Origin: Bacteroidota bacterium
GTDB taxonomy: Bacteria; Bacteroidota; Bacteroidia; UKL13-3
Assembly: GCA_947460345.1 (NCBI GenBank)
Contig: CANHGM010000001.1
Span: 1 to 42,517 of the forward strand
DNA length: 42,517 nt
Direction of reading: 5' to 3'
Numbering within the stretch: the stretch's first letter is position 1; every line of letters begins with the position of its first letter. The notes beneath the pieces were generated by a model that did not search any database, was not told the origin of the DNA, and saw only the letters and a program-made list of their open reading frames with translations. Position numbers and translations under genes: made by a program. Below are positions 34,382-42,517 of the stretch, in pieces.

Positions 34382-34889
34382 ATTTGGTATAAGAAGTATA
34401 TTTTTTTCCTAACTCTACATATACATCAGCATTAATTCTTATTTTTTCTTTTGCTTCTTCATCTAATTGTTTGATAATTCTGGCGGGTGTGCCCACCACC
34501 AATGACCCCTCAGGTATATTCATACCTTCAGGTACAAGTGTATTAGCTCCAATAATACAATAATCACCTATTGTTGCATGGTTTAAAATTGTAGCATTCA
34601 TTCCAATTAAAACATGGTTACCAATGGTAGCACCATGAACTATGGCTAAATGACCAATAATACAATCATGGCCAATAGATACTGGACAACCTGGATCTAC
34701 ATGCACGACAGCATTGTCTTGTATATTTGTTCTGTTTCCTATTTTTATCAAGTCATTATCAGCCCGCAAAACAGCACCAAACAATACAGTGCAATTGTCA
34801 CCTAAAACCACATTACCAAATACAGTAGCATTGGGTGCTATCCATACTTCATTTCCTTTCTCTATTGGCTTAGTAAATAAATTTTCCAT
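34371..34889 (-). CDS. Gamma-carbonic-anhydrase-like hexapeptide repeat protein
   Basis: A 172-residue left-handed beta-helix protein. Hexapeptide turns are regular (VVLGDN, IKIGNR, VSIGHD, ATIGNH, IPEGSL). His residues in VVHVDPG, IGHLAIVHGATIG occupy the three zinc-ligand places of the YrdA/PaaY gamma-carbonic anhydrase group. Enzyme activity is not certain. Confidence 0.85.
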   Translation of the reverse strand: MENLFTKPIEKGNEVWIAPNATVFGNVVLGDNCTVLFGAVLRADNDLIKIGNRTNIQDNAVVHVDPGCPVSIGHDCIIGHLAIVHGATIGNHVLIGMNATILNHATIGDYCIIGANTLVPEGMNIPEGSLVVGTPARIIKQLDEEAKEKIRINADVYVELGKKYTSYTKSNN

Positions 34890-34943
34890 AACTGCAAATG
34901 TATATATTGCTTTCCTAATTTGAATTTACCGATATTTGCAGAA

Positions 34944-35885
34944 ATGAAATTAGATAGAAATTATTCACTTATAGAAATTGCCAAACTTATAAATGCCAAA
35001 GCCATTGGAGATGAAGAGTTTGTAGTCTCAGGAATTAATGAAATTCATATGGTAACCTCAGGAGATATAACTTTTGTTGACCATGAAAAATATTATAATA
35101 AAGCACTTAATAGCAATGCCACTACCATCATTATAAACAAAGATGTGCCCTGCCCTGAAGGTAAAACTTTACTAATAAGTGATGACCCATTCAGAGACTA
35201 TAATTATCTTACGAAGTTTTTTTCACCACTACAACAACCAGAAAACCCTATATATACAATAGGAAAAAACTCTTCAGTTGGAATAAACACATATATACAT
35301 CAGGGTGTAGTAATTGGCAACAATGTAAAAATTGGAGATAACTGCATAATATATCCTAATGTGGTAATATATGATCATAGTATAATTGGAAACAATGTAA
35401 TTATTCAAGCCAATACAGTTATTGGAGGTGATGCCTTTTATTATAAACGCAGACCTGACTACTATGAAAAAATGCACAGTTGCGGTAGAACTGTTTTAGA
35501 AGACTGGGTAGAGATTGGTTGCAACTGCACCATAGATAGAGGAGTTTCTGGTGATACCATTATTGGCCAAGGTACTAAGCTAGATAATTTGGTTCAAATT
35601 GGCCACGACAATGTGATTGGCAAAAATTGCATCATAGCCTCTCAATGCGGCATAGCAGGCGTAACAACAATAGAAGATGAAGTAATTTTATGGGGACAAG
35701 TAGGAGTAACTAAAGATATAATTATAGGTAAAGGTGCTATTGTTTCTGCTAAGTCAGGCGTTTCAAAGAGTTTAGAAGGCGGAAAAAGTTATTTTGGTGC
35801 ACCTGCCAAAGAGTTTAAACAAGCAATATTAGAACTTGCTTATATAGCAAAGTTGCCAAAAATGTTTAAGGATTTGAAAAAGTAA
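34944..35885 (+). CDS. lpxD: LpxD-family UDP-3-O-acylglucosamine N-acyltransferase
   Basis: I prefer the ATG at 34944 (MKLDRNYSLIEIAKLINAK) over the upstream in-frame TTG at 34920. About 313 residues: an N-terminal uridine-binding LpxD region (SGDITFVDHEKYYNKALNSNATTIII) and a long hexapeptide helix with the conserved catalytic-type His in NLVQIGHDNVIG. LpxD adds the N-linked acyl chain in lipid A synthesis. Bacteroidota often have more than one LpxD-like protein, so this could be a paralog. Confidence 0.85.
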   Translation: MKLDRNYSLIEIAKLINAKAIGDEEFVVSGINEIHMVTSGDITFVDHEKYYNKALNSNATTIIINKDVPCPEGKTLLISDDPFRDYNYLTKFFSPLQQPENPIYTIGKNSSVGINTYIHQGVVIGNNVKIGDNCIIYPNVVIYDHSIIGNNVIIQANTVIGGDAFYYKRRPDYYEKMHSCGRTVLEDWVEIGCNCTIDRGVSGDTIIGQGTKLDNLVQIGHDNVIGKNCIIASQCGIAGVTTIEDEVILWGQVGVTKDIIIGKGAIVSAKSGVSKSLEGGKSYFGAPAKEFKQAILELAYIAKLPKMFKDLKK

Positions 35886-35893
35886 ATCAATAT

Positions 35894-36226
35894 ATGCGAG
35901 AAAGAAGACCCATCAAATCAGAAGAAATACTTTTAATACAATATTTACTGTATAAAAAAGATCTAAACCCTAGTGACTATTTGATAGCTGAGATGGTTGA
36001 TGAATATGAAGGGGGTAAGATGGGCAGCATTGGCATAGGTAATGAAATAAATATATACAACGGAGACTTAGCTCAGGCAGAATATATTGACAGTGATGGT
36101 GTCGAGGTAATTATAACTTTAACACAAGACAACTTTAACCAACTTCTAGATTTAGATTTTTGGAAGGTAGATTTTTCTAAGCTAGTAACTTATCCTAAAC
36201 CAGAAGATTTAATTATTGTAAAATAA
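35894..36226 (+). CDS. Conserved small protein of unknown function
   Basis: A 110-residue cytosolic protein starting 8 bp after lpxD, with no signal or membrane segment. MRERRPIKSEEILLIQYLL and the strand-rich middle (GGKMGSIGIGNEINIYNGDLAQAEYIDSDGVEVIITL) recall the DUF6984 type of small protein, but I am not certain. Probably co-transcribed with lpxD. Confidence 0.65.
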   Translation: MRERRPIKSEEILLIQYLLYKKDLNPSDYLIAEMVDEYEGGKMGSIGIGNEINIYNGDLAQAEYIDSDGVEVIITLTQDNFNQLLDLDFWKVDFSKLVTYPKPEDLIIVK

Positions 36227-36255
36227 TACTTTATAAATTAAGAAATAAATTCCCT

Positions 36256-37503
36256 TTACTTCTTTTTCTTTTTTCTTTTCTTATTATAAATTTCTTCGTC
36301 TTTCAACACTTCATTAATCAAAGCACTCCAATTGTTACTTGCATCTTTCGAAAAATCTACAGTAGCTTCGTAACTTGTTTTATCTATTTTTACCTCATCA
36401 ATTTCTCCACCTATAAATTCTTCAATTTCTTTGAGCAATGGTTTTTCTTCAGGGCTACAAAAAGATACAGCATGCCCTATAAGCACACCTCTACCGGTTC
36501 TTCCTACACGGTGCACATAGTTTTCAGGCAAATCAGGCAAATCGTAGTTAATCACATAATCAACTTTAGCTATATCTATTCCTCTAGCACTTATGTCAGT
36601 AGCTATCAATAATTTTACTTTGTCGTTTTTAAAATCTTCCATGGCTGATAAGCGAGCATCTTGTTCTTTGTCTCCATGCATAGTTACGCTAGCTATCCCT
36701 ACTCTTTCCATAGCTTGATGAACACGTTCGGCTCTTACCTTGGTTCTAACAAATACCAAAATTTTGCTTTGAGGAGCTTCATTTACAATTCGTTCTAAGA
36801 AAAATCTCTTATCGTCCATGTTCACATATACTACAGTATGTGTCACATTTTTAGAAACAGGGTTTTTAGGCGATATATGTATACGGATCGGATTGAGTAC
36901 AATATCATATGCTAGTTTCTTAATTTCTTTATCAATAGTAGCAGAGAAAAACAAGGTTTGTCTTTTCTGAGGTAAAAGTCTAATAACATCTCTAATATCT
37001 TTTATAAAACCTAGGTCTAACATTTGGTCTGCCTCGTCTAATACTAAAATCTCTACAGTTTCAAGAATAATATAACCTTGGCTTACCAAATCGAACATAC
37101 GACCTGGAGTAGTAATAAGAATATCTACACCGCCTTCAAGTTGGTCAATTTGTGGTGATTGCTCAACTCCACCATGCAAACACAAAATATTTAATCGTGT
37201 GTATTTACTTAGTTGGTTAAAAACCTCCGTGATTTGAATAGCCAACTCACGGGTAGGTAACATCACCAAGCACCTTATATTTCTTGAATATTCTTGATAC
37301 TTATTTTTATGCTGTAACCTATGAATAACTGGAATAGCAAATGCGGCTGTTTTACCAGTACCGGTTTGAGCTATTGCAAGAATATTTTGGCCTTTTAAAA
37401 TAGCAGGAATAGATTTAAATTGAATATCAGTGGGTCTGCTGAAACCTATTTCGGCAATGCTTTTTTTAAGCTCAGTTGATATAGGGTAATCGGCAAATTT
37501 CAT
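36256..37503 (-). CDS. DEAD-box RNA helicase, RhlE-like
   Basis: A 415-residue RNA helicase. Motifs in order: FSRPTDIQ (Q motif), AQTGTGKT, PTRELA, TPGRM, DEAD, SAT, then RecA domain 2 with TDISARGIDI and HRVGRTGR. The C-terminus ends in a short Lys/Arg run (KKRKKKKK), common for RNA binding in RhlE-type proteins of cold-tolerant or AT-rich species. Monocistronic, - strand. Confidence 0.93.
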   Translation of the reverse strand: MKFADYPISTELKKSIAEIGFSRPTDIQFKSIPAILKGQNILAIAQTGTGKTAAFAIPVIHRLQHKNKYQEYSRNIRCLVMLPTRELAIQITEVFNQLSKYTRLNILCLHGGVEQSPQIDQLEGGVDILITTPGRMFDLVSQGYIILETVEILVLDEADQMLDLGFIKDIRDVIRLLPQKRQTLFFSATIDKEIKKLAYDIVLNPIRIHISPKNPVSKNVTHTVVYVNMDDKRFFLERIVNEAPQSKILVFVRTKVRAERVHQAMERVGIASVTMHGDKEQDARLSAMEDFKNDKVKLLIATDISARGIDIAKVDYVINYDLPDLPENYVHRVGRTGRGVLIGHAVSFCSPEEKPLLKEIEEFIGGEIDEVKIDKTSYEATVDFSKDASNNWSALINEVLKDEEIYNKKRKKKKK

Positions 37504-37606
37504 TTATATATATTAAAAGTATTAATGCAGTTTAATTCAATTTAAATGAACTAAAATTTCAAGAAAAACAACAATATATACTTAGCAATATATATTAAGC
37601 TTAGAA

Positions 37607-38659
37607 TTAAAGTAAGTTTCTAAAAGTCATCCAGCCAGCTGTAACTAGCATGTTTAAAATAGAAAGAGGGATAAGAATTTTCCAACCTAAGTGCATCAAT
37701 TGGTCATAACGAAAACGAGGCAATGTCCAACGAACCCACATAAACACAAATATGAAAAAGAATATTTTTCCGAATAGAGCTGCGATGCCTGCTATAGCTT
37801 GTAAGTTATGAGGCAATAAATGAATACCAGGAAAGTTATATCCGCCAAAGTACAATGTTGAAATAACAGCAGAACTGATAAACATATTGATGTATTCAGC
37901 AAATAAAAAGAATCCAAGTTTCATTGAGCTATATTCTGTGTGATAACCTCCAATTAATTCACTTTCGCATTCAGGCAAGTCAAATGGAGCTCTATTTGTT
38001 TCAGCAAAAGCACAAACTAAAAATATAATAAAACCTACTGGTTGAACAAACACGTTCCAATCTAATCCTGTAGTAAGAGGAATTCCAAACAACTGTCCTG
38101 ATTGTCCTGCAGCAATATCTTTTAAACTTAAGCTACCAGTCATCATCACAATTGAAATGATACTTAACCCCATAGCAAGTTCATAACTTATCATCTGACT
38201 AGATGCTCTAATGGCACCCATCAAAGAGTATTTATTGTTTGAAGCCCAACCACCTATCATAATTCCATATACACCTATTGAAACCATTCCCATTATATAT
38301 AAAATTCCAATATTGACATCTGCAATTTGTAAAGAAACTTCACGCCCCATAATGTTTAAAGAAGTACCCCAAGGTATCACCGCACCTGTCATGCATGCTG
38401 TAAACATAGCAATGCCGGGGCCCATAATAAACAACCATTTGGCAGAAGCAGCAGGAATAAAATCTTCTTTAAAAAACATTTTACCCGCATCAGCTAAGGG
38501 TTGAAAAATCCCAAAAGGTCCTGCTCTATCTGGGCCAATTCTATCTTGTAAAAACGCAGCCACTTTTCTTTCTGTATAAGTAAGATATGTTGCAATTAAA
38601 AGCGTAACACTAAAAACGCTTAGAATAAGTATACTTTTTTCAATAATTAAATCTAACAT
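37607..38659 (-). CDS. nuoH: NADH-quinone oxidoreductase subunit H
   Basis: A 350-residue membrane subunit of respiratory complex I at the quinone site. About eight hydrophobic segments; signature DRIGPDRAGPFGIFQPLADAGK near the N-terminus and ETNRAPFDLPECESELIGG in the middle, with AEYINM after it. It lies 9 bp after nuoG on the same strand. It ends the nuo run here, since a helicase gene follows. Confidence 0.95.
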   Translation of the reverse strand: MLDLIIEKSILILSVFSVTLLIATYLTYTERKVAAFLQDRIGPDRAGPFGIFQPLADAGKMFFKEDFIPAASAKWLFIMGPGIAMFTACMTGAVIPWGTSLNIMGREVSLQIADVNIGILYIMGMVSIGVYGIMIGGWASNNKYSLMGAIRASSQMISYELAMGLSIISIVMMTGSLSLKDIAAGQSGQLFGIPLTTGLDWNVFVQPVGFIIFLVCAFAETNRAPFDLPECESELIGGYHTEYSSMKLGFFLFAEYINMFISSAVISTLYFGGYNFPGIHLLPHNLQAIAGIAALFGKIFFFIFVFMWVRWTLPRFRYDQLMHLGWKILIPLSILNMLVTAGWMTFRNLL

Positions 38660-38668
38660 GGATATATA

Positions 38669-39610
38669 TTATTTTAAACGCTTAATATTATCTGAAGGAA
38701 GTTCGTAGTGGTTTTGAGAGATCACAGAATGCTTATCAATATGGCTTGGACCCTCTATGCTCCAATCAGCCAATGATTTTTTATCGAACCTGCAAGTATT
38801 GCATATAAACTCTTCCACTTCGCCATTTTGGTCTTTTCTGCCAGTAACTCTTAACACATCGTCACCACTAAGCCAAACCGTAGTTTTACCACAACATTTA
38901 TCACAATTGCGATGAGCAAGCATAGGTCTAGTAAACCAAACCCTACTTTTAAATCTAAATGTTTTATCAGTTAAAGCTCCTACAGGACAAACATCTATTA
39001 TATTACCTGAGAAATCATTGTCAATAGCTTTGGTAATATAAGTTGATATTTCAGCATGATCTCCTCTACCCATTACACCATGAACTCTACCTTCAGTAAT
39101 TTGATCAGCAGTATAAACACATCTATAGCAAAGTATACAACGGTTCATATGCAATTTGATGTTGTCTCCTATGTCTTGCACTTCAAAAGTTCTGCGTTCA
39201 AATTCATACCTAGTTTTTTGTAAACCATGCTCGTATCCTAAATCTTGTAAATTACACTCACCAGCTTGGTCGCACACTGGGCAATCTAATGGGTGGTTCA
39301 TCAGTAAGTATTCAACCACACCTTTTCTTGCATCCATTACTTTTTCACTAGTCTTATTTTTAACAACCATACCATCCATAACATTGGTGCTACAACTTGC
39401 AACAAGCTTAGGCATAGGTCTAGGATCTTTTTCGCTACCCGCTGCCACTTCTACTAAACAAGTACGACATTTACCGCCACTCCCTTTAAGTTTGCTATAA
39501 TAGCACATAGCAGGTGGAACAACGTCGCCACCTATCATTCTAGCAGCATTTAGTATGGTAGTACCATCAGGCACTTCTATTATTTTATCGTCTATTGTTA
39601 CTTTAGCCAT
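38669..39610 (-). CDS. nuoG: NADH-quinone oxidoreductase subunit G, short form
   Basis: A 313-residue protein holding only the iron-sulfur part of NuoG. The [2Fe-2S] domain has CYYSKLKGSGGKCRTC, the His-ligated cluster HPLDCPVCDQAGEC, and the next [4Fe-4S] set RCILCYRC ... CPVGAL. Further Cys pairs lie in NCDKCCGK and CNTCR. The large molybdopterin-fold domain of typical NuoG is absent. The shape is seen in Bacteroidota complex I and is probably functional. Confidence 0.9.
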   Translation of the reverse strand: MAKVTIDDKIIEVPDGTTILNAARMIGGDVVPPAMCYYSKLKGSGGKCRTCLVEVAAGSEKDPRPMPKLVASCSTNVMDGMVVKNKTSEKVMDARKGVVEYLLMNHPLDCPVCDQAGECNLQDLGYEHGLQKTRYEFERRTFEVQDIGDNIKLHMNRCILCYRCVYTADQITEGRVHGVMGRGDHAEISTYITKAIDNDFSGNIIDVCPVGALTDKTFRFKSRVWFTRPMLAHRNCDKCCGKTTVWLSGDDVLRVTGRKDQNGEVEEFICNTCRFDKKSLADWSIEGPSHIDKHSVISQNHYELPSDNIKRLK

Positions 39611-39638
39611 CAGTTTTAAATATTCTTATGTTATTAAC

Positions 39639-40988
39639 TTATACGGTTTGGTAAACAGTTTCTTTAACCAATCCATAGTTTTTACTTTGAGCCAATTGAG
39701 GATTTTTGATATGCCATTCAAATTCGTCTCTAAAATGACGAATAGCAGCGGCAACTGGCCAAGCAGCAGCATCGCCTAAAGGGCATATAGTGTTTCCTTC
39801 TATACGTCTTTGTATATCCCAAAGCAAATCAATATCTGCCATGGTAGCTCCTTTTCCATGCTCAATTTTATCTAATACTTTTACTAACCATCCTGTCCCT
39901 TCTCTACATGGGCTACATTGCCCGCAGCTTTCATGGTTATAAAATCTGGCAAGGTTCCAAGTATTTCTAACGATACATTGGTCTTCGTCATATACAATAA
40001 AACCACCTGAACCCATCATGGTACCACTTGCAAATCCACCATCAGAAAGGCTTTCGTATGACATCAACCTATCTTCACCTTTTATATTTTTGTAAAACAA
40101 ACCTGCAGGAACAATAGGTACTGAAGAACCACCAGGTATTACAGCTTTTAATCTTTTTCCATTAGCAACACCACCACAATATTCATCACTATTTAAAAAT
40201 TCATCAACAGGTAAGCCTAAATCAATTTCATATACACCTGAGTTTTTAATATTTCCACAAGCTGAAATCAACTTGGTACCCGTGCTTTTGCCTATGCCTA
40301 TTTTAGCATATTCATCGCCTCCTTCGTTCACAATTGGAACGACTGCAGCTATTGTTTCAACATTATTAACCACAGTAGGGCTTTGCCACAATCCTTTTAT
40401 AGCAGGGAAAGGTGGCTTCATTCTAGGGTTTCCTCTTTTTCCTTCTAAGCTTTCTAATAATGCAGTTTCTTCACCACATATATATGCACCACCTCCAGGT
40501 TGAACATATAAATCGAAATTAAAACCACTGCCTAAAATGTTTTTCCCTAAATAACCTTTAGCATAAGCTTCAGCAATGGCTTCAACTAAAATAGTGTATA
40601 CCCAACGATACTCACCACGTATATATATATATGATGTATTGGCACCTAATGCATAGCTACTAGTAATCATACCTTCTATGAGTAAGTGAGGCAAATACTC
40701 CATTAAGTATCTGTCTTTAAATGTGCCTGGTTCACTCTCATCTGCATTGCAAACTAAATAGCGAGGAATACCTTCAGGCTTAGCCAAAAAACTCCATTTC
40801 ATTCCGGTAGGGAAACCTGCACCTCCTCTTCCTCTAAGTCCAGATTTTTTTACTTCTTCTACAACTTCATCAGGGGTCATTGTTTTAAGTGCTTTGTGCA
40901 CTGAACGGTAACCTCCGTGTTGTATATATGTATCAATATGTCTGATACCGGGTACTTTCGCGTGTTCTAATAATAATTTTCTTCCCAT
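39639..40988 (-). CDS. nuoF: NADH-quinone oxidoreductase subunit F
   Basis: A 449-residue NADH/FMN-binding subunit where electrons enter complex I. GLRGRGGAGFPTG and NADESEPGTFKDR form the NADH/FMN region, GGGAYICGEETALLESLEGKRG a Gly-rich loop, and ESCGQCSPCREGTGW plus TICPLGD the ligands of cluster N3. Full length. It lies 8 bp after nuoE. Confidence 0.96.
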   Translation of the reverse strand: MGRKLLLEHAKVPGIRHIDTYIQHGGYRSVHKALKTMTPDEVVEEVKKSGLRGRGGAGFPTGMKWSFLAKPEGIPRYLVCNADESEPGTFKDRYLMEYLPHLLIEGMITSSYALGANTSYIYIRGEYRWVYTILVEAIAEAYAKGYLGKNILGSGFNFDLYVQPGGGAYICGEETALLESLEGKRGNPRMKPPFPAIKGLWQSPTVVNNVETIAAVVPIVNEGGDEYAKIGIGKSTGTKLISACGNIKNSGVYEIDLGLPVDEFLNSDEYCGGVANGKRLKAVIPGGSSVPIVPAGLFYKNIKGEDRLMSYESLSDGGFASGTMMGSGGFIVYDEDQCIVRNTWNLARFYNHESCGQCSPCREGTGWLVKVLDKIEHGKGATMADIDLLWDIQRRIEGNTICPLGDAAAWPVAAAIRHFRDEFEWHIKNPQLAQSKNYGLVKETVYQTV

Positions 40989-40996
40989 GTTATAAA

Positions 40997-41512
40997 TTAT
41001 TTAGTCTTCCAATCAGATATTAAATTATCTAATTTTTCAGGGGTTAAATACTCGTGGTAATGCTCGCCTACTTGCATCATTGGAGCGTATCCACAAGCAC
41101 CTAAACATTCTACAGTTCGCCAAGTGAACAAGCCATCAGCAGTAATTTCACCTTCTTTAATTCCAAGTTTTTTTTCAAGATACTTGCATATATCTTCTGC
41201 ACCTCTAATCATACAAGGTCCAGTTCGGCATACTTCTAATACATATTTACCAACAGGATGCAAATGAAACATGGTATAAAAAGTTGCTACTTCGTAAACT
41301 TCAATAGGTTTTATCTTGAGCATCTCAGCTATAATATCTTGGGCTTCAACACTTACCCATCCAAAATGCTTCTGCACTATGTGCATGATAGGAAGAATGG
41401 CAGATTTTTGTTTTCCTTCAGGATAATGTTTGATTATCTCTTGAGATTGATCTAACATTTCTTGAGAGAAGACAATTGGCTGTTGACTGTGAGAAGGATG
41501 GTTGCTATACAT
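40997..41512 (-). CDS. nuoE: NADH-quinone oxidoreductase subunit E
   Basis: A 171-residue thioredoxin-fold subunit with the [2Fe-2S] ligands in CRTGPCMIRGA and ECLGACGYAP (the usual C-x4-C ... C-x3-C arrangement). FYTMFHLHPVGKYVLEVCRTGPC is strongly family-like. It is located between nuoD and nuoF in the standard order. Confidence 0.95.
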   Translation of the reverse strand: MYSNHPSHSQQPIVFSQEMLDQSQEIIKHYPEGKQKSAILPIMHIVQKHFGWVSVEAQDIIAEMLKIKPIEVYEVATFYTMFHLHPVGKYVLEVCRTGPCMIRGAEDICKYLEKKLGIKEGEITADGLFTWRTVECLGACGYAPMMQVGEHYHEYLTPEKLDNLISDWKTK

Positions 41513-41552
41513 TTTTTGTTATCAATCTTTTAAATTTATAGATATATATTTT

Positions 41553-42517
41553 TTAAGCGTCTAACTCTCCTGCTATTACATTTAAAGAACTGAGAGTTAC
41601 AACTGCATCACTTAACAAACAATTTTTAATCATTTCAGGGTATGCTTGATAGTATATAAAACAAGGTCTACGAAAATGCAATCTATATGGGGTTCTTCCG
41701 CCATCAGAAACTAAATAATATCCTAATTCTCCGTTACCACCTTCAACACTATGGTATACTTCGCCTACTGGAACTTTGGTTTCACCCATTACTATTTTAA
41801 AATGATAGATTAAGGCTTCCATATTATTATATACTTCATCTTTTGGAGGAAGATAAAAATCAGGTACATCAGCGTGGTAAGGGCCTTCAGGCAAGTTATT
41901 ATAAGCTTGATTAATAATTTTCAAACTCTCTAATATCTCATGTTGACGGACCATAAAGCGATCAAACGTATCGCCTTGAGTTCCTACTGGTATATCAAAA
42001 GTAAAATCTTCATAACTGCTATATGGGTTCATTACGCGTACATCATAGTCAACACCACAAGCTCTTAAATTTGGACCTGTGAAACCATAATTCATAGCTC
42101 GCTCAGCTGAGAAAGGGCATGCGTTTATAGTTCTGTCCATAAATATTCTGTTTCTTTCTGTTAAATCTCTAAACTCTTGAAACTTCTCAGGAAATTCAGC
42201 TAAAAATGCTTTAAGTTTTTTATGGAAATCTTCAGAAAAATCTCTTTCAAAACCTCCTATTCTGCCTATATTGGTTGTGAGTCTTGCTCCACATACTGCT
42301 TCAAAAAGATCATATATTTTTTCACGCCATTGGAACATATAGGTAAAACCTGTCAAAGCTCCACAGTCTACGGCTATAACAGCATTGCACACCAAATGGT
42401 CTGATATACGAGCTAGTTCCATGATGATTACACGCATATAATCTACACGCTTAGAAACTTTACAGCCAATAAGTTTCTCAACAGTCATATGCCAACCTAA
42501 ATTATTAATTGGAGATG
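41553..42517 (-). CDS. nuoD: NADH-quinone oxidoreductase subunit D, partial (5' end beyond window)
   Basis: The open frame continues past the Met at 42488 to the window edge (SPINNLGWHMTVEKL, which matches NuoD just upstream), so the N-terminal part is missing here. Visible family motifs: KRVDYMRVIIMELARISDHLV, TGFTYMFQWREKIYDLFE, RIGGF, TGPNLRACGVDYDVR, and the C-terminal GELGYYLVSDGG...RRPCF...GELDA. The subunit shapes the quinone pocket of complex I. Confidence 0.95.
   Translation of the reverse strand, partial: SPINNLGWHMTVEKLIGCKVSKRVDYMRVIIMELARISDHLVCNAVIAVDCGALTGFTYMFQWREKIYDLFEAVCGARLTTNIGRIGGFERDFSEDFHKKLKAFLAEFPEKFQEFRDLTERNRIFMDRTINACPFSAERAMNYGFTGPNLRACGVDYDVRVMNPYSSYEDFTFDIPVGTQGDTFDRFMVRQHEILESLKIINQAYNNLPEGPYHADVPDFYLPPKDEVYNNMEALIYHFKIVMGETKVPVGEVYHSVEGGNGELGYYLVSDGGRTPYRLHFRRPCFIYYQAYPEMIKNCLLSDAVVTLSSLNVIAGELDA

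Noticed and set aside
1..42517. tRNA or rRNA genes
   Set aside because: No cloverleaf-like or rRNA-like conserved sequence was noticed on either strand; a tRNA search program would be needed to exclude a degenerate one.

Overview
The window looks like an AT-rich Bacteroidota chromosome (Cytophagales, Chitinophagales or Sphingobacteriales type; I cannot place it more precisely). The evidence is a protein with a type IX secretion sorting tail, a LpxD-type acyltransferase (a Gram-negative outer membrane), a PurS of Bacteroidota character, DUF4468 proteins, a short NuoG in a nuoDEFGH run, and RHS proteins with the C-terminal core style of this phylum.

The window has two very different halves. 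Positions 1-24,800 are an accessory island. An IS21-family element (17-2598, istA/istB) sits in the 5' part of a large RHS/YD-repeat gene. The surviving 3' part (to 6579) carries a duplicated ~310-residue insert, the RHS core and a C-terminal HExxH toxin-like domain, and is followed by a small lipoprotein gene. Downstream lies an array of orphan RHS C-terminal cassettes. Six are on the + strand (8052-18559), plus one toxin-less remnant, and two are on the - strand (21432-24801). Most consist of a short conserved leader beginning MGCQK, the RHS core motif (YRYAFNGxE ... LGRW...DP) and a different C-terminal domain, followed at once or with overlap by a small exported protein. Five copies of a ~105-bp non-coding repeat with two hairpins precede the leaders, one of them in inverted orientation. 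Two overlapping tyrosine recombinase genes (18906-20776) sit between the + and - cassettes. One has the full catalytic set and the other has lost key residues.

The array reads as a store of polymorphic-toxin tips. Of the nine C-terminal domains, five carry an HExxH metallopeptidase signature (A, B, C, E, I), one carries HExxE (F), one has the same layout with the catalytic Glu replaced by Ala (J), one is caspase-like (G) and one is DUF4329/JAB-like (H). Every neighbouring small protein, including the orphan, has a signal peptide, lipobox or N-terminal hydrophobic segment. I infer exported immunity proteins guarding against proteases that act outside the cytoplasm. One pair (DUF4329 plus an NTF2-fold immunity protein) matches families already linked to polymorphic toxin systems. 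Decay is visible throughout: a cassette without a start codon, a leader with a nonsense codon, an orphan immunity gene, and RHS core remnants.

Positions 24,802-25,734 form a gene-free spacer with a long palindrome. The rest (25,735-42,517) is ordinary chromosome: purS, RNase Z, a T9SS cargo protein, an SDR enzyme, pdxH, DUF4468 proteins (one intact, one decayed), a SPOR-like membrane protein, surE, an AcpH-like gene, a broken outer-membrane-type gene, a gamma-carbonic-anhydrase-like hexapeptide protein, LpxD, a DEAD-box helicase and the respiratory complex I genes nuoH-G-F-E-D (nuoD runs off the end).
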